Origin: Leptodontidium sp. MPI-SDFR-AT-0119
Lineage: Eukaryota > Ascomycota > Leotiomycetes > Helotiales > Leptodontidiaceae
Reading direction: 5' to 3'
DNA length: 64,000 bases
Assembly: GCA_020726505.1 (NCBI GenBank)
Contig: JAHLEZ010000014.1
Location: forward strand, 434,001 to 498,000
Numbering within the stretch: the stretch's first letter is position 1; each line of letters starts with the position of its first letter. Shown here in pieces: positions 12,900 through 24,795 of the stretch. Made by a program: the position numbers and the translations under genes. The notes beneath the pieces are model-generated. The model was not told where the DNA came from and searched no databases. It saw only the letters and a list, made by a program, of their open reading frames with translations.

Positions 12900-14838
12900 G
12901 TCTAAGTGCTCCCTTTCGCTACCTGGTCTCGACCGGAGCTACTATAGCTTCAGAATCAGTACCGTCAGTGCCATACGCCAGCAAATTTTAGATCTGTGCT
13001 AATTAGTATTCAGTGCAGTCTTATTAACCAATGATATCCGAGTTGAGGTCCCCCGTAAGTTCTTTAATGAGCTTAATACAACCTATAGCAAGAACAGTCG
13101 GAGATTGTGCCCCCTTATCTCCCTTTTCCCTAGCAAGCACAGCTTCTTTTCTTATATCAAGGAGTTCTTCAACTACTTTGGCTCGACGTTTAAGGTTAAG
13201 GTCGTATAAAGTATTTAAGACCTACGTCAAGATGTAATGTCTTCTAGACCTTCCGTCCGAGGGAAACTGGACAGGGTATGACTTCTTCCCCTCCTGTTAT
13301 AGGCCAATGTAAATATAGTTAGTATCGTCGGCTTCATAGATAATACTAAGACTAATCCATTTCTTATAGTCATAGCATTAGTTCATATAACTATAATACT
13401 CCTGAAGTCTCATGCCTAGCTAGTATTAATTCATGTACTAGCGACAACTATAATTATCCCTGGCGCGCCTATTGTACCCCAAGGAACTCGAATTTACTAC
13501 ACCGTAGTCGACGGCAGCTTACTCTTAGGCCTCTTCAAAGAACATAAACATGTTGACCTCAGCGGTGAAGTTAGCATTAGAGGCTCTTTAAACCACTGCT
13601 CCGAGAATCCTTATATATTCCAACCCTTTAGTAATAAAATCTAAATCTCTTGTGTTGACCCTACTTAAGTTCCTAGCAACTTTCTCTAAGGTAAGGAGGA
13701 AATTAAGTACAAACAACTCCTCGTCTTATTACTTTAGTACTCTAGAAATCTCGTCCCGTGCGGAGTTGTCCTTATAGTTAACAAAGTCAGACTAGTGCCG
13801 GGGTATTAGTCCACTACTATAAGGCGGAATAGTATAAGTCGTTAGCTAAAGTACAAAGCGCTTAGCGAACAGGTTAGTACTATTAGTGTTACCCCATACT
13901 CGGTCAGTAATGCCTTACTCTTCAGTAATAACACTTAACTCCCTCTCGGAGTTAAGGTGGGCCTCTATAATAGAGTAGACCTTTCCGAATGGGTTTATGC
14001 TATTAATATTCAAGGTTCTACTATTCTTAGAAGCAGCCTGTACAACTTTAGTTCGTAAATTCTAAGGAAGGGAGAAGATAAATCTCACAGAGGCTTACTT
14101 GTCAGTGAGGTTGCCACGGTTAATACAGTTGACAGTAACCTCTCTAAATACTCGGAGGAAGTCGCGGCACTATTTAGGAGTAGGCTCGCCGTCCCTTACA
14201 AGAGTCTTAAAGTCATACTCAAGTCGGTCAAGATAATTATTAGTATGTAGGCGACGCTCCGTATTATCACGCTGGTACTCCTGGATTACGGCATCCTTAA
14301 AGCTAGTATAACTACCCTCTTTAAAGCCTGAAAGCTTCTGAATAGTCTATGTATGAGCTTAAGTAGCGTACTCAGCAACCCATTCTTTCTTGACTTAATC
14401 ACTAGTGACTATATACACTATAAAGTATTAATCGAGAATCCGGAAGTAGTTACTGACATTGATTCTATTAAAGATAAGGGCATTTAGGGTTCCGGCGATA
14501 AGTATAAGCTAACTGAGATGGATTTTCAGGTTCTTTAAGTCGTCTATAGTAAAGGTAAGGCCGGAGTATTAGTGTAGCCCTATAAGATTGGCAGAATTAG
14601 AGCCACTAGTCCCTTACTTTTCTTTCTTTCCCTTGTTCCTCTTCTGAGAAGTCTCTGAGGTTTGAGAAGTAGTGTCCTTAGAGAGTGTAAAGGTGTTAAG
14701 GCTTGGCCCAGTAGTGATTCCAGGTCCAAACAGAGGAGTTGCTCCTGTTAAAATAGAGCTAGGGGGCATTATAATATTACCGAACCTATTTATCCTAGGG
14801 TTGCCGTAGCCGTAGTCGATGTTTCCGTTGTTCGACAT
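12900..14838 (-). pseudogene. Gypsy gag remnant
   Basis: An ATG at 14,838 (minus) opens a 74-codon frame down to 14,614, starting MSNNGNIDYGYGNP and rich in Gly, Asn, Ser and Thr, as at the start of fungal gypsy Gag. After the first stop the frame goes on in short pieces to about 12,900. Small plus-strand frames here (12,641-12,844 and 13,031-13,237) are shadows of this relic. Only the frame start and its position after the 5' LTR support the call. Confidence 0.5.
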
Positions 14839-15717
14839 CGTGCGTTATCATAAGAAGGTCGTAGTAAAGTAAGTTAATAGTGTCGTCGATTGAAATACAA
14901 GAAAGTAACTGAAAATGCAGTACATCAATTACTAAAGAAATATAAAGGAAACCCCCTCCCCTAAAACAGAAAGTATATAGGCTCTCGCTTACCTTAAAGC
15001 GAGATAAATGTCAATAACTCCTAGTAAAGGTTCAGGGCCGTACTCCTTAGTCAGCCCTTAGCGAACGCTAATAACTACTAAACTAAAATAAACACGCCCT
15101 AAAGCTTAGGGCTTATACACGGAAATTACAAAAACAACAAAAGCAAATATAATAAAAAAACAAAGTAAAGAGATCAACACTCGGCGTAAGTCACCTAGGC
15201 TTTAGACTAGCCTAGAAGTTCCATGTCTCGCCGAACACTCCGAAATACAGGCTCGCTAGTACTCTGCTTAAGCTTCTAATATGTCAATTCTAGTTCTATT
15301 ATGGAGTCTCGACTTTTCCTAGCGTTCAAAGAATACTAGTTACGTCTAAAAACACTGGAACCTTCACTAAGAATAGAAACTAGTGCGAAGTGGCTAGGCA
15401 CTGTGTCTCGGAACAATAGAATCAGAACAGTGGCCTGAGGGAGACAGATTTTCCAGTACTACAAGTGCTCCCACTTTATAGCTTTCCCTAGTTCCTTAGT
15501 AGTCTTCGTTCTCCCTAGGTCAAAGGTCCGTATTCTCTATATTCGTCGTTTTGCCTTAAGGGCTAAGAGATAACTAACTAAATAGCTCCCTCAGTTCAGA
15601 CAATTGTCGTTTTTCCTGACTCTCCCTATATAAGTTAGCACACAGGGGCCTCACTGTTATACTTACTTAGTTCCTCCTCCAGTAATAACTCACTCCTTGC
15701 GTTAGTCACTAAAAATA

Positions 15718-15998
15718 TGTGGGAGGGACGAACCCTAATCCACATAATAAGAGGGTAATATATAGTAAGCCACCAGAGGAGATTCTAGGCTTTATAAATA
15801 ACAGATCAATCAAATCTAAAGATATCACATATTTAGAGAGTATGAATCGGCGAAGGAGGGGAGGGAAAAGAGTTCTAATAAATAGAATATATTTAGTGTT
15901 GCGTTCTTGACGTTCTATAGTCAAGTGTTAACTCCTTATATATGCGAAGGACCAGCGCAGTCATGTGACAAAAGAAATCAGGGGCTGTCCCCACCACA
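15718..15998 (-). repeat. Gypsy 5' LTR
   Basis: 281 bp, the partner of 3741-4021. Followed by ATAG (15,999-16,002), the second copy of the target-site duplication. Confidence 0.9.
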
Positions 15999-16002
15999 AT
16001 AG

Positions 16003-19000
16003 TACGATATCCTGGATATTCGTCTCTAGGTCTTCTTTGACTGTTGTACGAAGATCGGAATCTCAAGTGACTAGTACTACTTAGTATTCTTGATTATATT
16101 AAAAGGACGAGTAGCGGATTTCTATTACGACAAGATTATAAGACGTTTATATAATTTCCTTATAATAATTCGTATGACTCGGAATCACTTTGAGACTAAG
16201 GAGAATTAGTAAAAGTACTTGTCTGAGTAAAGAGAGACTACACTAATCTCTACGATTGTAAAGAACCTAGAGAAGTCTCGGTTAAAATACTTGGAAATTA
16301 TGTTTAATTCTCTTCGTACGGCGTAACGCGGCTTATTAAGGGAATATTAGACAAAGCATAATCTTCGCGATTAAGTGCTTAACGTATGTCGTGAAGTAAA
16401 AGAGTGTAGTCTAGTACTATATAAGCTTGCATAGACATTTGAAAGGCTATGCGCAGACTTATGGTCTGTAATTACTATAGCCGTACAAATAAAGGAGGTT
16501 AGCACTTACTTACAGAATCGTTTATATAATTATAATTATAACTTAATAAAGAGATAATTTTACGAGAAGGTACGACGATTTCCGGATTGTATAGTATTAA
16601 ACCAGTTCTAAAAGAGGACTTTTCGTCTAAGGAACCCTTTTAATAATTATACGAACAAGAAATGTATTGTTTATAAGAAGGAAGGTTACTAGTTAATAAA
16701 TTATCCGAAGGCAAAGTAAAAAGCCGTATAGGCAAAGGTCAAGAACCACCTAATAACGGAGTTTAATAAATCCGAGGAAGTAACTTAGGCTTTTTTAAGC
16801 TCGTACGAAGATTTCCTAGGGGAATTTGATTATATAATAATAAAAGAAGTGCCAGAGGATATAAAGGAATAGAAGGACGAAAATGAACTAAAAGGATTTT
16901 TTACGGAGTACGGGGAAGTCGACGGACGACAAATGATTTAAGTTCTAAACGACGAATCGACAAAACACGCCTTTTTATAACGAGACCTGACAAAGGACTC
17001 GTATAAAGGCGAGGTATTTATTATTAGAGACAAATATTCGTCCGAAGTCTTTTAAGGGATTATGCCAGATAGCGGCGCTGCCGGAATCTCTACTATAGGA
17101 AAGTAATAAGTTTAAGTACTTTTAAAGCTTAACCCGTCGCTAGAAGTTAATCGTATAAGTAGCTAAACGCATACGATTCGATTTAGCAAAGGAGTAATAG
17201 AATTAGAGGGATTAATACTTGTACGAACACTTATTAAGTAAGTGAAGTTTTAGATTATTCTGACAAATACCCTGTTCTTATTATGTATTTAAGATATAGA
17301 CTCCCTTGGTATACGATTAAATAACCTTTAGAATATTATGATTTAAAGGGATAAGAGAATTCCAATTATATAAAAATAGGGACATCTATAGATAATGATT
17401 TATATAATAAAAGACACGTTTATATACTAGCACTTTATAAAAACAGAGCTTAAGCAACTCTATCGACGTTTTAAATATCCTTTAGTTAAGAAACTATACC
17501 GTGTTCTTTAGCGAGTAAGACACGAGGAAATAAACCTTCGTATAATTGAGAAGATCTTAAAGTTCTACGAATAGTATTAGCTTTATACAAAGAACTTAAG
17601 TCGATTTAGATTCTCTTTAAAAGACGATATCGAATTTAATTTCTTTATAATTGTAAATATCTTATATCTTTTAAGAGCAGTAGTCCTCTAAGTAGTTAAT
17701 AAGGCAACCGGCTTTAATGCCGCTCGATTCTTAAAGGATAATTTAGTGAAGACAACGTAGATTACGCTTTATACGTATTAAATTAATACTTACCTTAGAC
17801 CCCTAGATTACTTTGTACACAATGCCGGGACGAACTTTGCATTATTAGAATTTAGAGCAAATACTCGTATAATAAACGTTAATATAAAGGAAGTCTTAGT
17901 TAAGGCACATTAGAGTGTCGGGAAAGTTAAGCGGTATTACGCCCCTTTACGTTAATTGTATGAGATTATTTAGGACGAGACGAGAAGCGAAAACCTAGTA
18001 AAAGAAGTAGTCCTTTAAATAGCCGTAAAAGCCGTGAATAATACGGCTGGTTTAAATAGACTGATTTTAATACTTCTCGTTTTCGGAGTATACCTTAGAC
18101 TTTTGTATAAAGACTTATTATCTACGGATATACTTACTAAAGCAAGGGCAGTTTAGATAGCAATAACGGAATTACGAAAGATTTAAGCCGTACGAAAGAT
18201 TAAAGATACTTAGAGTATAAAGAACGGCCTTAATATTACTAAGACCGTACGACTTTTATTATAATCTTTAGTAAAAGTATGGCGAGAGAAAAAGGGATAA
18301 ATAGGCCCGTTTTCGTTATTATTAGTCACGGGGAAAGAGTATGTTATTTAATTGCCTTCGAGACCGACTTCCTTTTATACGACGGTAGTTAAGCCGTTTT
18401 ACACGGAAGAAATCGCCGAGGCCCCAGAGGACCGTGTACGATTAGACTAAGTGTCTCCTTTAGTACGGCCAATTGTTTTGATTCTATTTAAGACAAAGTA
18501 AGAACTCGAGAAGGGACTTGTATAATTACTAGAAGTTTTCCTGACTCAGAAAGAATAATACGACTTAGACTTATCTCGTACGATGTGAGCAGCAGGGAAG
18601 ATTACTAGTCCTAGTCTTTTATTTGAAGAATCTTAACAAAAGGAAATTAATAGCTTGATTGCTCGAGGCGTATTTGAGTTCGTATAATACGACCTAAGAC
18701 AATATCGTAGACGGATCTTTAATTCCCGGCTTATTAATGAAATTAAAGGGAAGACAACTAAAGCTCTATACAAGAAATCTAGACTTGTGATCTAAGCGTA
18801 TAACGACGCGGGAAAAGAATAGATCCTTACTTAGTCTCTGACGATTTAACGGATTAGTCAGCGACTAATTCTAGCACTTTATTTGTCACTTGTACAAAAA
18901 GGGTTATTAATCTTTATTCGGGATATTACTTAGGCGTATGTCTAGTCGACAACTTTTCTAAATTATACGATTTATACGAGACTACTAAAGTAAATTGCCA

Positions 19001-20190
19001 GTAACTATTCGCCGGATATAATTATACTCGTATAAAAGCTATTATACGGTATCCCGGAATTAGGAACATACTAGTGGGGGACGTACGACATATATTATAA
19101 GGTTAAGTTGTATATAGAAACGTCTTTGTACGATTTATGCCTTCTAATTACTTAATTAAGAATGCCGTTTAACGTAATTAGAATATAAACGGATAATACC
19201 TTAATCTTAGTTACTAACGAGTTCTAAGAGAAGGAAGAAAAAGAACTCGGGATTGCCGGTTTCTCTATAAAACCAAAGGATCGTTTATTATACGAATCAC
19301 CCCTTGCGTTTAACGGATGTATTATATATAATTAAAAGGACTTTGTTTAAATCCTTTAGAAAGAGTAAGGCGAGAAGTTAGCTAAAGTTGACTTAAGAGC
19401 ACTAAACTGTATAAACCAGTATTAGGAACAACGGGCTTAAGGGGTATATATCGTAACTTTATATTAACTTAAAGCTTCGTACGACTTATTAGTTGCGGCT
19501 TAATTCTAAGAACTAAAGGATACTAACGTAAAGAACTTAAATAAGCGTATTTAGTGGCAGATTTAAAACATTAGACGAGGATTAAACTATATTCCTTTAG
19601 ACTTATATTATACGAAGTTATTTATTTTTGTCGACGGATCCTTTGTGAATAACAAGGACTTAAGTTCCCAGCTTGGATACGTAATAATTCTCGGCATAGA
19701 GGACAACGACCCCGATTCGAACGATTAAGACTCGTTTCTTCTTTTTGGAAATCTATTTTATTAGAGTAATATAAAGAGCAAACGAGTAACACAAAGTGTC
19801 TTAGCTTCCGAGATTTACGGTATAGTTAACGGGGTTGATATAGCAATCGCGGTGAAGAGTACGATTGATATTATTACGTCACGGCTTAAAATACTAATGA
19901 TCTCAATTGTTATTTATATAGACTCGTTCTCGCTGTACGAATGCCTTGTGAAGCTCGGCACTACGAAAGAGAAGCGGTTAATGATCGATATTATAGCTTT
20001 ATGTTAATTGTATAAACGACGAGAACTTGCAGAAATCTAATAAATTAATAGTCAAGACAACCCGGCGGATGCGATAACGAAGCTAAACCCGAACAAAAGC
20101 CTGGAAAAGCTGATTAATAATAATCAGATTGTTATACAAGTAAAAGGATAGGTTAAGAGGGAAAAGAAAGTAAAACCAGGGGAGGAATAA
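16003..20190 (+). pseudogene. Copia-1 gag-pol remnant
   Basis: This is the continuation of Copia-1 after the gypsy insertion. Decayed matches to Copia-2 can be followed in order: zinc knuckle, integrase, reverse transcriptase and RNase H, ending in TTKEKRLMIDI near 19,960-19,995. At 17,929-17,931 the integrase active-site glutamate codon has become AAG (Lys), the same change as in Copia-2. Stops occur every few dozen codons, all of a kind that C-to-T or G-to-A changes produce. Confidence 0.75.
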
Positions 20191-21818
20191 CATTATACGA
20201 TATAATGATTTCATTTGTTAAATACGTGTTTTTTATTTTACTTTAGTCACTTATTTAAATACCGTACGAAACGATAGTTATGTATTTTTCGACTAAACAA
20301 ATAATATCTAATACGACGATCGACTATCTAACGACTAACTGTCTAACAATAATCCAATAATAGATCGATTAAGGGAAATCTCTATTGGTTTCCTTTGTAT
20401 AGGCTCTTGTACGAAGTACTTATCTTAAGCACCGCGCAAAGGTTAAAGATGAGCTTAAGTCTATTTACTTGAAGGGAGCCTTTATATAATGCCCAGAAGC
20501 TTAGTTATGAAAAGGAATTGTGCTTGTAAATAAAAGGGAATATAAAAGATACGTACGAAGTTATAAGACAATTAGAGCATCTCTAAATCTATCTTTTATT
20601 AAGCCCCTTTATATAAGTCTAATAATAAGTCCCTGTGGTGCCCTCTGTATAACAACTACTTAAACTTTATTACTCTCGTTTCTTAAACCTCCGTTTTCAG
20701 ACAATAAGTCCTTAAGAGGGGGATTATAACGAGCGGCATAATCTCGTCACTTATAGTTACTATAGCTATCCCCGAAATAACCTTAAACCGAAGTATAGTC
20801 AAGGAAAGGCGTTAAGTTACGCCGGGAACATTTAATATAAGGAATAGCTTAGACAACACCTCTCGATTAAATCAAGAGGGCATTAACGTATAAAGGCCAA
20901 TGTGTTATAAGCTGTTGGGGTGTAATACGCCTTTGTACGAAGGCGATATCACGTCCTGGTATAGCTAAGACTGTTTATTATAACGCATTATAATATAACA
21001 GGCCTAGCTACTGCCCGCCGATAATGAGTATAAGTTAGGCGTTAGCGTTAGTAGCAGCCAGCGCGGCATTAACGGCGTTAAAAAGAATAAGGGCCTTATA
21101 TAATATTAGTTCTTAGACAAAAGGACTAAAGGTTTGTATAAGAAGTTATATCCTAGGGATAAGGGCTAACTCGTATAAAGAGAAAAAGACTAATATTATA
21201 TAGTGTAGTATAGTGTGGTGTGGCTACGTAGGCGTTAGTACCACCTTACTAATGTTGCAGCAGCTGTGCGAAGCTAGTCTCAAGGGGGTAGACTTCGTAC
21301 GAGGGAGAGTACTTACCTAGTTGTAGTAGTGGTGGTAGTGTTGTGGCCTACGGAAGACCTTTTTGTTAACACACAGCGACAACGAATCAGATTACCTTAT
21401 AGGCAAGGCGGAAAAGAGAGACGCTAATTTGTACGAGGCTATCTTAGGTCGTATAGAGAATATCTAAGGAAGAGGAGAGCTATACGAAAAAGAAAAGGGG
21501 ACTTACTATTGCTACTATTATTATTACTGTTAGTTAAAGAAGAAGAGAAGAAGAAGAGAAGAGGGAATTCAGAAAATCTCTTTTGTACGTAAGAAAAGCT
21601 AGTAGCCAGTTAACGAGAGACGTACGAGAAAGGAACGAAGTCGTTCCTTCCTAAAGCGGCTACTATTTAATATAGCGAGCCGAAGTCACATAGGGCACGT
21701 GCTTCGTATAAAGGAAGAAGAGGAGCTAGGGATAGTGTATTAAGCTGCGCGCACTTTATATAAAAGAGAAAGAAGGAAGGTAAGAGAGTTTTTCTTCTAA
21801 CAAAAGAAGAGTTACTAG
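20191..21818 (+). other. Copia-1 region between RNase H and 3' LTR
   Basis: No usable frame on either strand. It matches in position the part of Copia-2 that carries the antisense gene. Two good splice-donor hexamers GTAAGT read on the minus strand (21,316-21,311 and 21,506-21,501). The stretch 21,240-21,400 is less altered than its surroundings. No six-cysteine motif could be read. Confidence 0.4.
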
Positions 21819-22092
21819 TATTAGGATAGCCTTAACTGAGGGGCATTCTCTTACTTTAATAACTTTTAAAGATAGTCGTCTCTCTTGGCTAAATGAAGCT
21901 TAGTTTTATACTTTACCTCCTGGTTTCGTACGAGTAATACTTATACAAGTTACGGGGTTTAATACGTGATATATTTAAGGTAGCTTTCCCTTTCGTATAA
22001 AAGGGACACACGGAATATACTTAATTAAACTTCACTTGTTGTATTCTTTGTCACCCTAATATTAGGTATCGAACCTTGGTTAAATACCAACA
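21819..22092 (+). repeat. Copia-1 3' LTR
   Basis: 274 bp, starting TATTAGGATAG (TGTTGGGATAG with G-to-A changes) and ending CCAACA. Followed by AGTAC, the right-hand target-site duplication. Confidence 0.85.
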
Positions 22093-24218
22093 AGTACCCT
22101 TAATATTAATACTATTTTCCGTATACCACTTTTTGTACTCAGTTGATTTATTAATTCCTATAACTAAGGTGTTATTATTTTGGCGTATTTTGCAAATCGA
22201 GAGTCTAAATTAACGTCTTGTCTACGCCTTAAACGGTTTAAGAGCTCTTAAGACGGCGATTAACCCTTTATTTTTTAAGAGCTATTTATAGAATTTCCCA
22301 TTGTATTAGTCTTTAATTAATAAGAGCTAACTATTCTTATTAAATTTAACAGGGAAGTCGAATAAGTCTTAAGAAATACAATAAAAAGGCCGGGTAGCTA
22401 TTTTCTCTAAAGGTCTTCGACTAACGACTTACTGCGCGATAGTTAGAGAGCACTCTTCACACTTAATTTAAGTAGTGCCTAAGATCTCGACGTTACGCGC
22501 ATTTTTAACTAAATTCTTTAACGTTTCCTTCCTTAGGTGCCCTGCCCGTAAGTGCTATAACTTAGCGTCGTCTAGTCGCGGTTTCAAATATCGTCGACTT
22601 GATTAAAAGCTTTATTAAATGCTCTTTTAAAGCGTAAGGAACATTAAAAAAGTATAAGTTAGGCGAATTAGAGAGTTATAAGTAGTTAAGGAGGCCGAAG
22701 AGTAATTGAAAGGCTTGTATTTAAAGAAAGCTAAATTAAACTGTCGCTCTAATTACTTTAATATAATGCTCTTCTTAGCTGATCTTACGCGTAACATATA
22801 ATTTAACTTATTATACTAAAGTCTAGCCTTTAATAAACGAGCTTCCGAAATAATATTAATATTAAAACCTTTAACGATAGTGACGTTAAAAAGCCTTAAG
22901 TCCTTAGTGTTTAGTTTATTAAGGCTATAGAGAGTACCCTTAAAGACACGAGTACCTCGGCCCTTAATTATAAGGCTCGACGTTCCGGCTTTAATACTGT
23001 CGTCGTTAGTTGACTTAACAAAGGTCTTAGGCTCTAATAGAGCAACCGAGTTAACTAAATGAGTGGCAGCGCCGTTATTAAGTAAGGTGCTCTCTAAGAG
23101 CGGGTGTCGATTTATATTAATAGTAGTATAGATTCTAGAGGTGGCGAGAGCCTCGTCGAGTAACTCCGGACTAATTACACAAGTATTAATACTACCGGGA
23201 TACCTCAGTAGTTTTAAGGCTTTTGCCGAGGTTGTTAAAGAAGACGAGGAGTTTTCGGAGGTTATTCCCTTAGCAATTTCCTTTACCGCTACTTGTCTCT
23301 ACCCTTTCTTACTAATTACTTGCTTAAAGTCAGAAAACTCCTTTTTAAGCTTGATTCGGGTTTCCTTAATTTCCTCCGCGGACGGTAAGTTACACAGTTT
23401 GTCCCTAGTTAAGCCGTCGTAGTAATATCGAAGTCTGTAACACTCGATTACTTTATGTCAGTAAGAGCCTACCTTATAAGGGCAAGTGTTAAGCGTGGTA
23501 TTTAGCGAAGGAGTTCTTAATATTAGTAGTGCTCCTAGAGTATCTAATCTCCCTCTAAGTGTAGCGTATAATTTAACTGTCTTGTTTCTTCCGGTAGCCG
23601 TAAGAGACTCTTCATTAAGCGCCAATAATTAATTAACGTATTAAAGTAACGTGTACTTATAAACAACTCTGAGAGTATTATCTCTAAGGACCTCAGACAG
23701 TCGTTCGCGAGCTTATTTAGGTACGAGCTTCTCTTGCACTGCCTTAATAAAGTTAATAATTACTAAGGGGCCCTTAACGTCCAGAATGTCGTATAATAGA
23801 ACATCTTAGTAAGCTAATCGCCACTCTTAAATCCACACCTTAGGATTAACCCGTCCTGTTTTGACGATTTCGAGCTTCTCTTTGTATTTAGCTTGAGCTT
23901 TAATAATGTTACTTGTTTTTAAAGGGGCGTAATTTCTCTTTAACACCTTAAGGAGTATTTGTAAAATCTAAGATTATAAGTCGTTTGATTCGTCTGTTAT
24001 TTTGTCGGGTTACTCTTTCGCTCTTTATTCCTCCTTAATCTCACACTCTCGAACAGCACTCTAGTAAATCGAAGGATTAACCGTCTCCTAAATCCACTTA
24101 TATATTACTTTATAAGCTCGAGCCTTTTCCGACTATTGTGCGTGTTTAATAACATACTCCCTTATTAGGGCAGTATATATTAGAGTAATTATAATAACGT
24201 TAAATAATATAAGAGGTG
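22093..24218 (-). mobile_element. Copia-H, middle piece: decayed gag, protease and integrase start
   Basis: Minus-strand remnants in copia order going down in coordinate: a CCHC knuckle remnant near 23,440-23,490 (HKVIECYRL), a protease-like NGAATHLVNS near 23,040-23,075, and the gag-pre-integrase motif at about 22,531-22,566, reading L-stop-HLRAGHL where the stop is a decayed Trp codon. This is upstream of the reverse transcriptase at 1-2239, consistent with one element split by Copia-1. The frame listed at 23,141-23,422 is antisense to it and not a gene. Ends in AGGTG, duplicated beyond Copia-2. Confidence 0.7.
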
Positions 24219-24474
24219 TGTTGGTCCACAGGTCCCTGCATGAGCATACTTCGGTTTGGAAAAGTGGGTGCGGGTCAAATTCAAGGGTTAGAGCCTAGCC
24301 GGACTGGTTTCGGTGGAGATTCGGTGGGGTTCCGTAGTATATAGTCTGGCTCTCCTCGCACTCTCTTAGAATATACACAGATTTTGAACCATACATTTAT
24401 TACTCTGTCGCCATACTCGCATTGGAATATATTCACACATGCGGCGTGGTACATGAACCGGTACTGCACCGACA
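24219..24474 (+). repeat. Copia-2 5' LTR
   Basis: 256 bp. Differs from the 3' LTR only near its start (C/T, G/A, C/T and T/C within its first 75 bases). Small minus-strand frames in it recur in the 3' LTR and are not genes. Confidence 0.95.
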
Positions 24475-24795
24475 CTGATTAGTGGCAAGCTTGTATCGTT
24501 AACCTTACTATAGACAGAAAAGGTCTCAGGCTGTAGAGCGAATTCTGGGCTTTAACTTGAGGAGTACTTAATTGTATTTTCCTTAAAGGGCATTTTACTT
24601 TTTCTAGATCGTGGAGGGAAGGCAACTTCTCTCTTGAGACTCGACTAGGACTATCGCACGTCAGAAAAGAGCTATTATAACACGACAATTACTCTACGAA
24701 GATTGTCAAGTCAATATCCTTGAATCCAGAACTTTGGACCTTCGAGAAACCTATCCGGGAACCCACCGGATCTCCTACGAATCGCATCCGATACA
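24475..24795 (+). other. Copia-2 untranslated leader
   Basis: 321 bases between the 5' LTR and the gag ATG. Just after the LTR the sequence CTGATTAGTGG resembles CTAATTAGTGG at the same place in Copia-1, so a shared primer-binding site may lie here; the matching tRNA could not be named. Nothing else recognisable. Confidence 0.45.

Larger units (their letters stand above)
3741..15998 (-). mobile_element. RIP-degraded Ty3/gypsy LTR retrotransposon nested in Copia-1
   Basis: Two 281-bp LTRs (3741-4021 and 15,718-15,998), TG...CA ends, and a 4-bp ATAG duplication on both sides. Minus-strand domains in element order: gag start near 14,838, protease remnant LDTRAEV about 11,770-11,830, the conserved pre-RT stretch TPERLAKLD (10,789-10,562), reverse transcriptase about 10,470-9,900 with the active site as FLDN (about 10,105-10,094, second D to N), RNase H about 9,700-9,300, and integrase with SAYNARANGMIERGHG near 8,220-8,340. 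At 12.3 kb it is longer than most gypsy elements; about 3.3 kb of extra sequence lies between an internal polypurine tract (7286-7300) and the 3' LTR. The element inserted after Copia-1. Confidence 0.85.
2240..22092 (+). mobile_element. Copia-1: RIP-degraded Ty1/copia LTR retrotransposon, interrupted by a gypsy element
   Basis: Bounded by two matching 274-bp LTRs (2240-2513 and 21,819-22,092). Flanking pentamers are GGTAC on the left and AGTAC on the right, a target-site duplication with one G-to-A change. Removing the gypsy insertion at 3741-15,998 leaves about 7.6 kb, the same size as Copia-2. Decayed domains in plus order: a zinc knuckle near 16,657 (KKCIVYKKEG), integrase about 17,470-18,500, reverse transcriptase about 18,600-19,260 with a QTDDT-like site remnant near 19,190, and RNase H about 19,615-20,190 (FVDGSFVNNKDL near 19,625). 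Every domain carries many stops from C-to-T and G-to-A changes, so the element is dead. The LTR sequence differs from that of Copia-2, so it is a separate but related family. Confidence 0.85.

Noticed and set aside
12641..13237. Two plus-strand frames in the gypsy element
   Set aside because: They lie antisense to decayed gag and look like its complement.
24281..24475. 64-codon minus frame, repeated at 31,584-31,778
   Set aside because: Both copies lie wholly in Copia-2 LTRs; no protein family.
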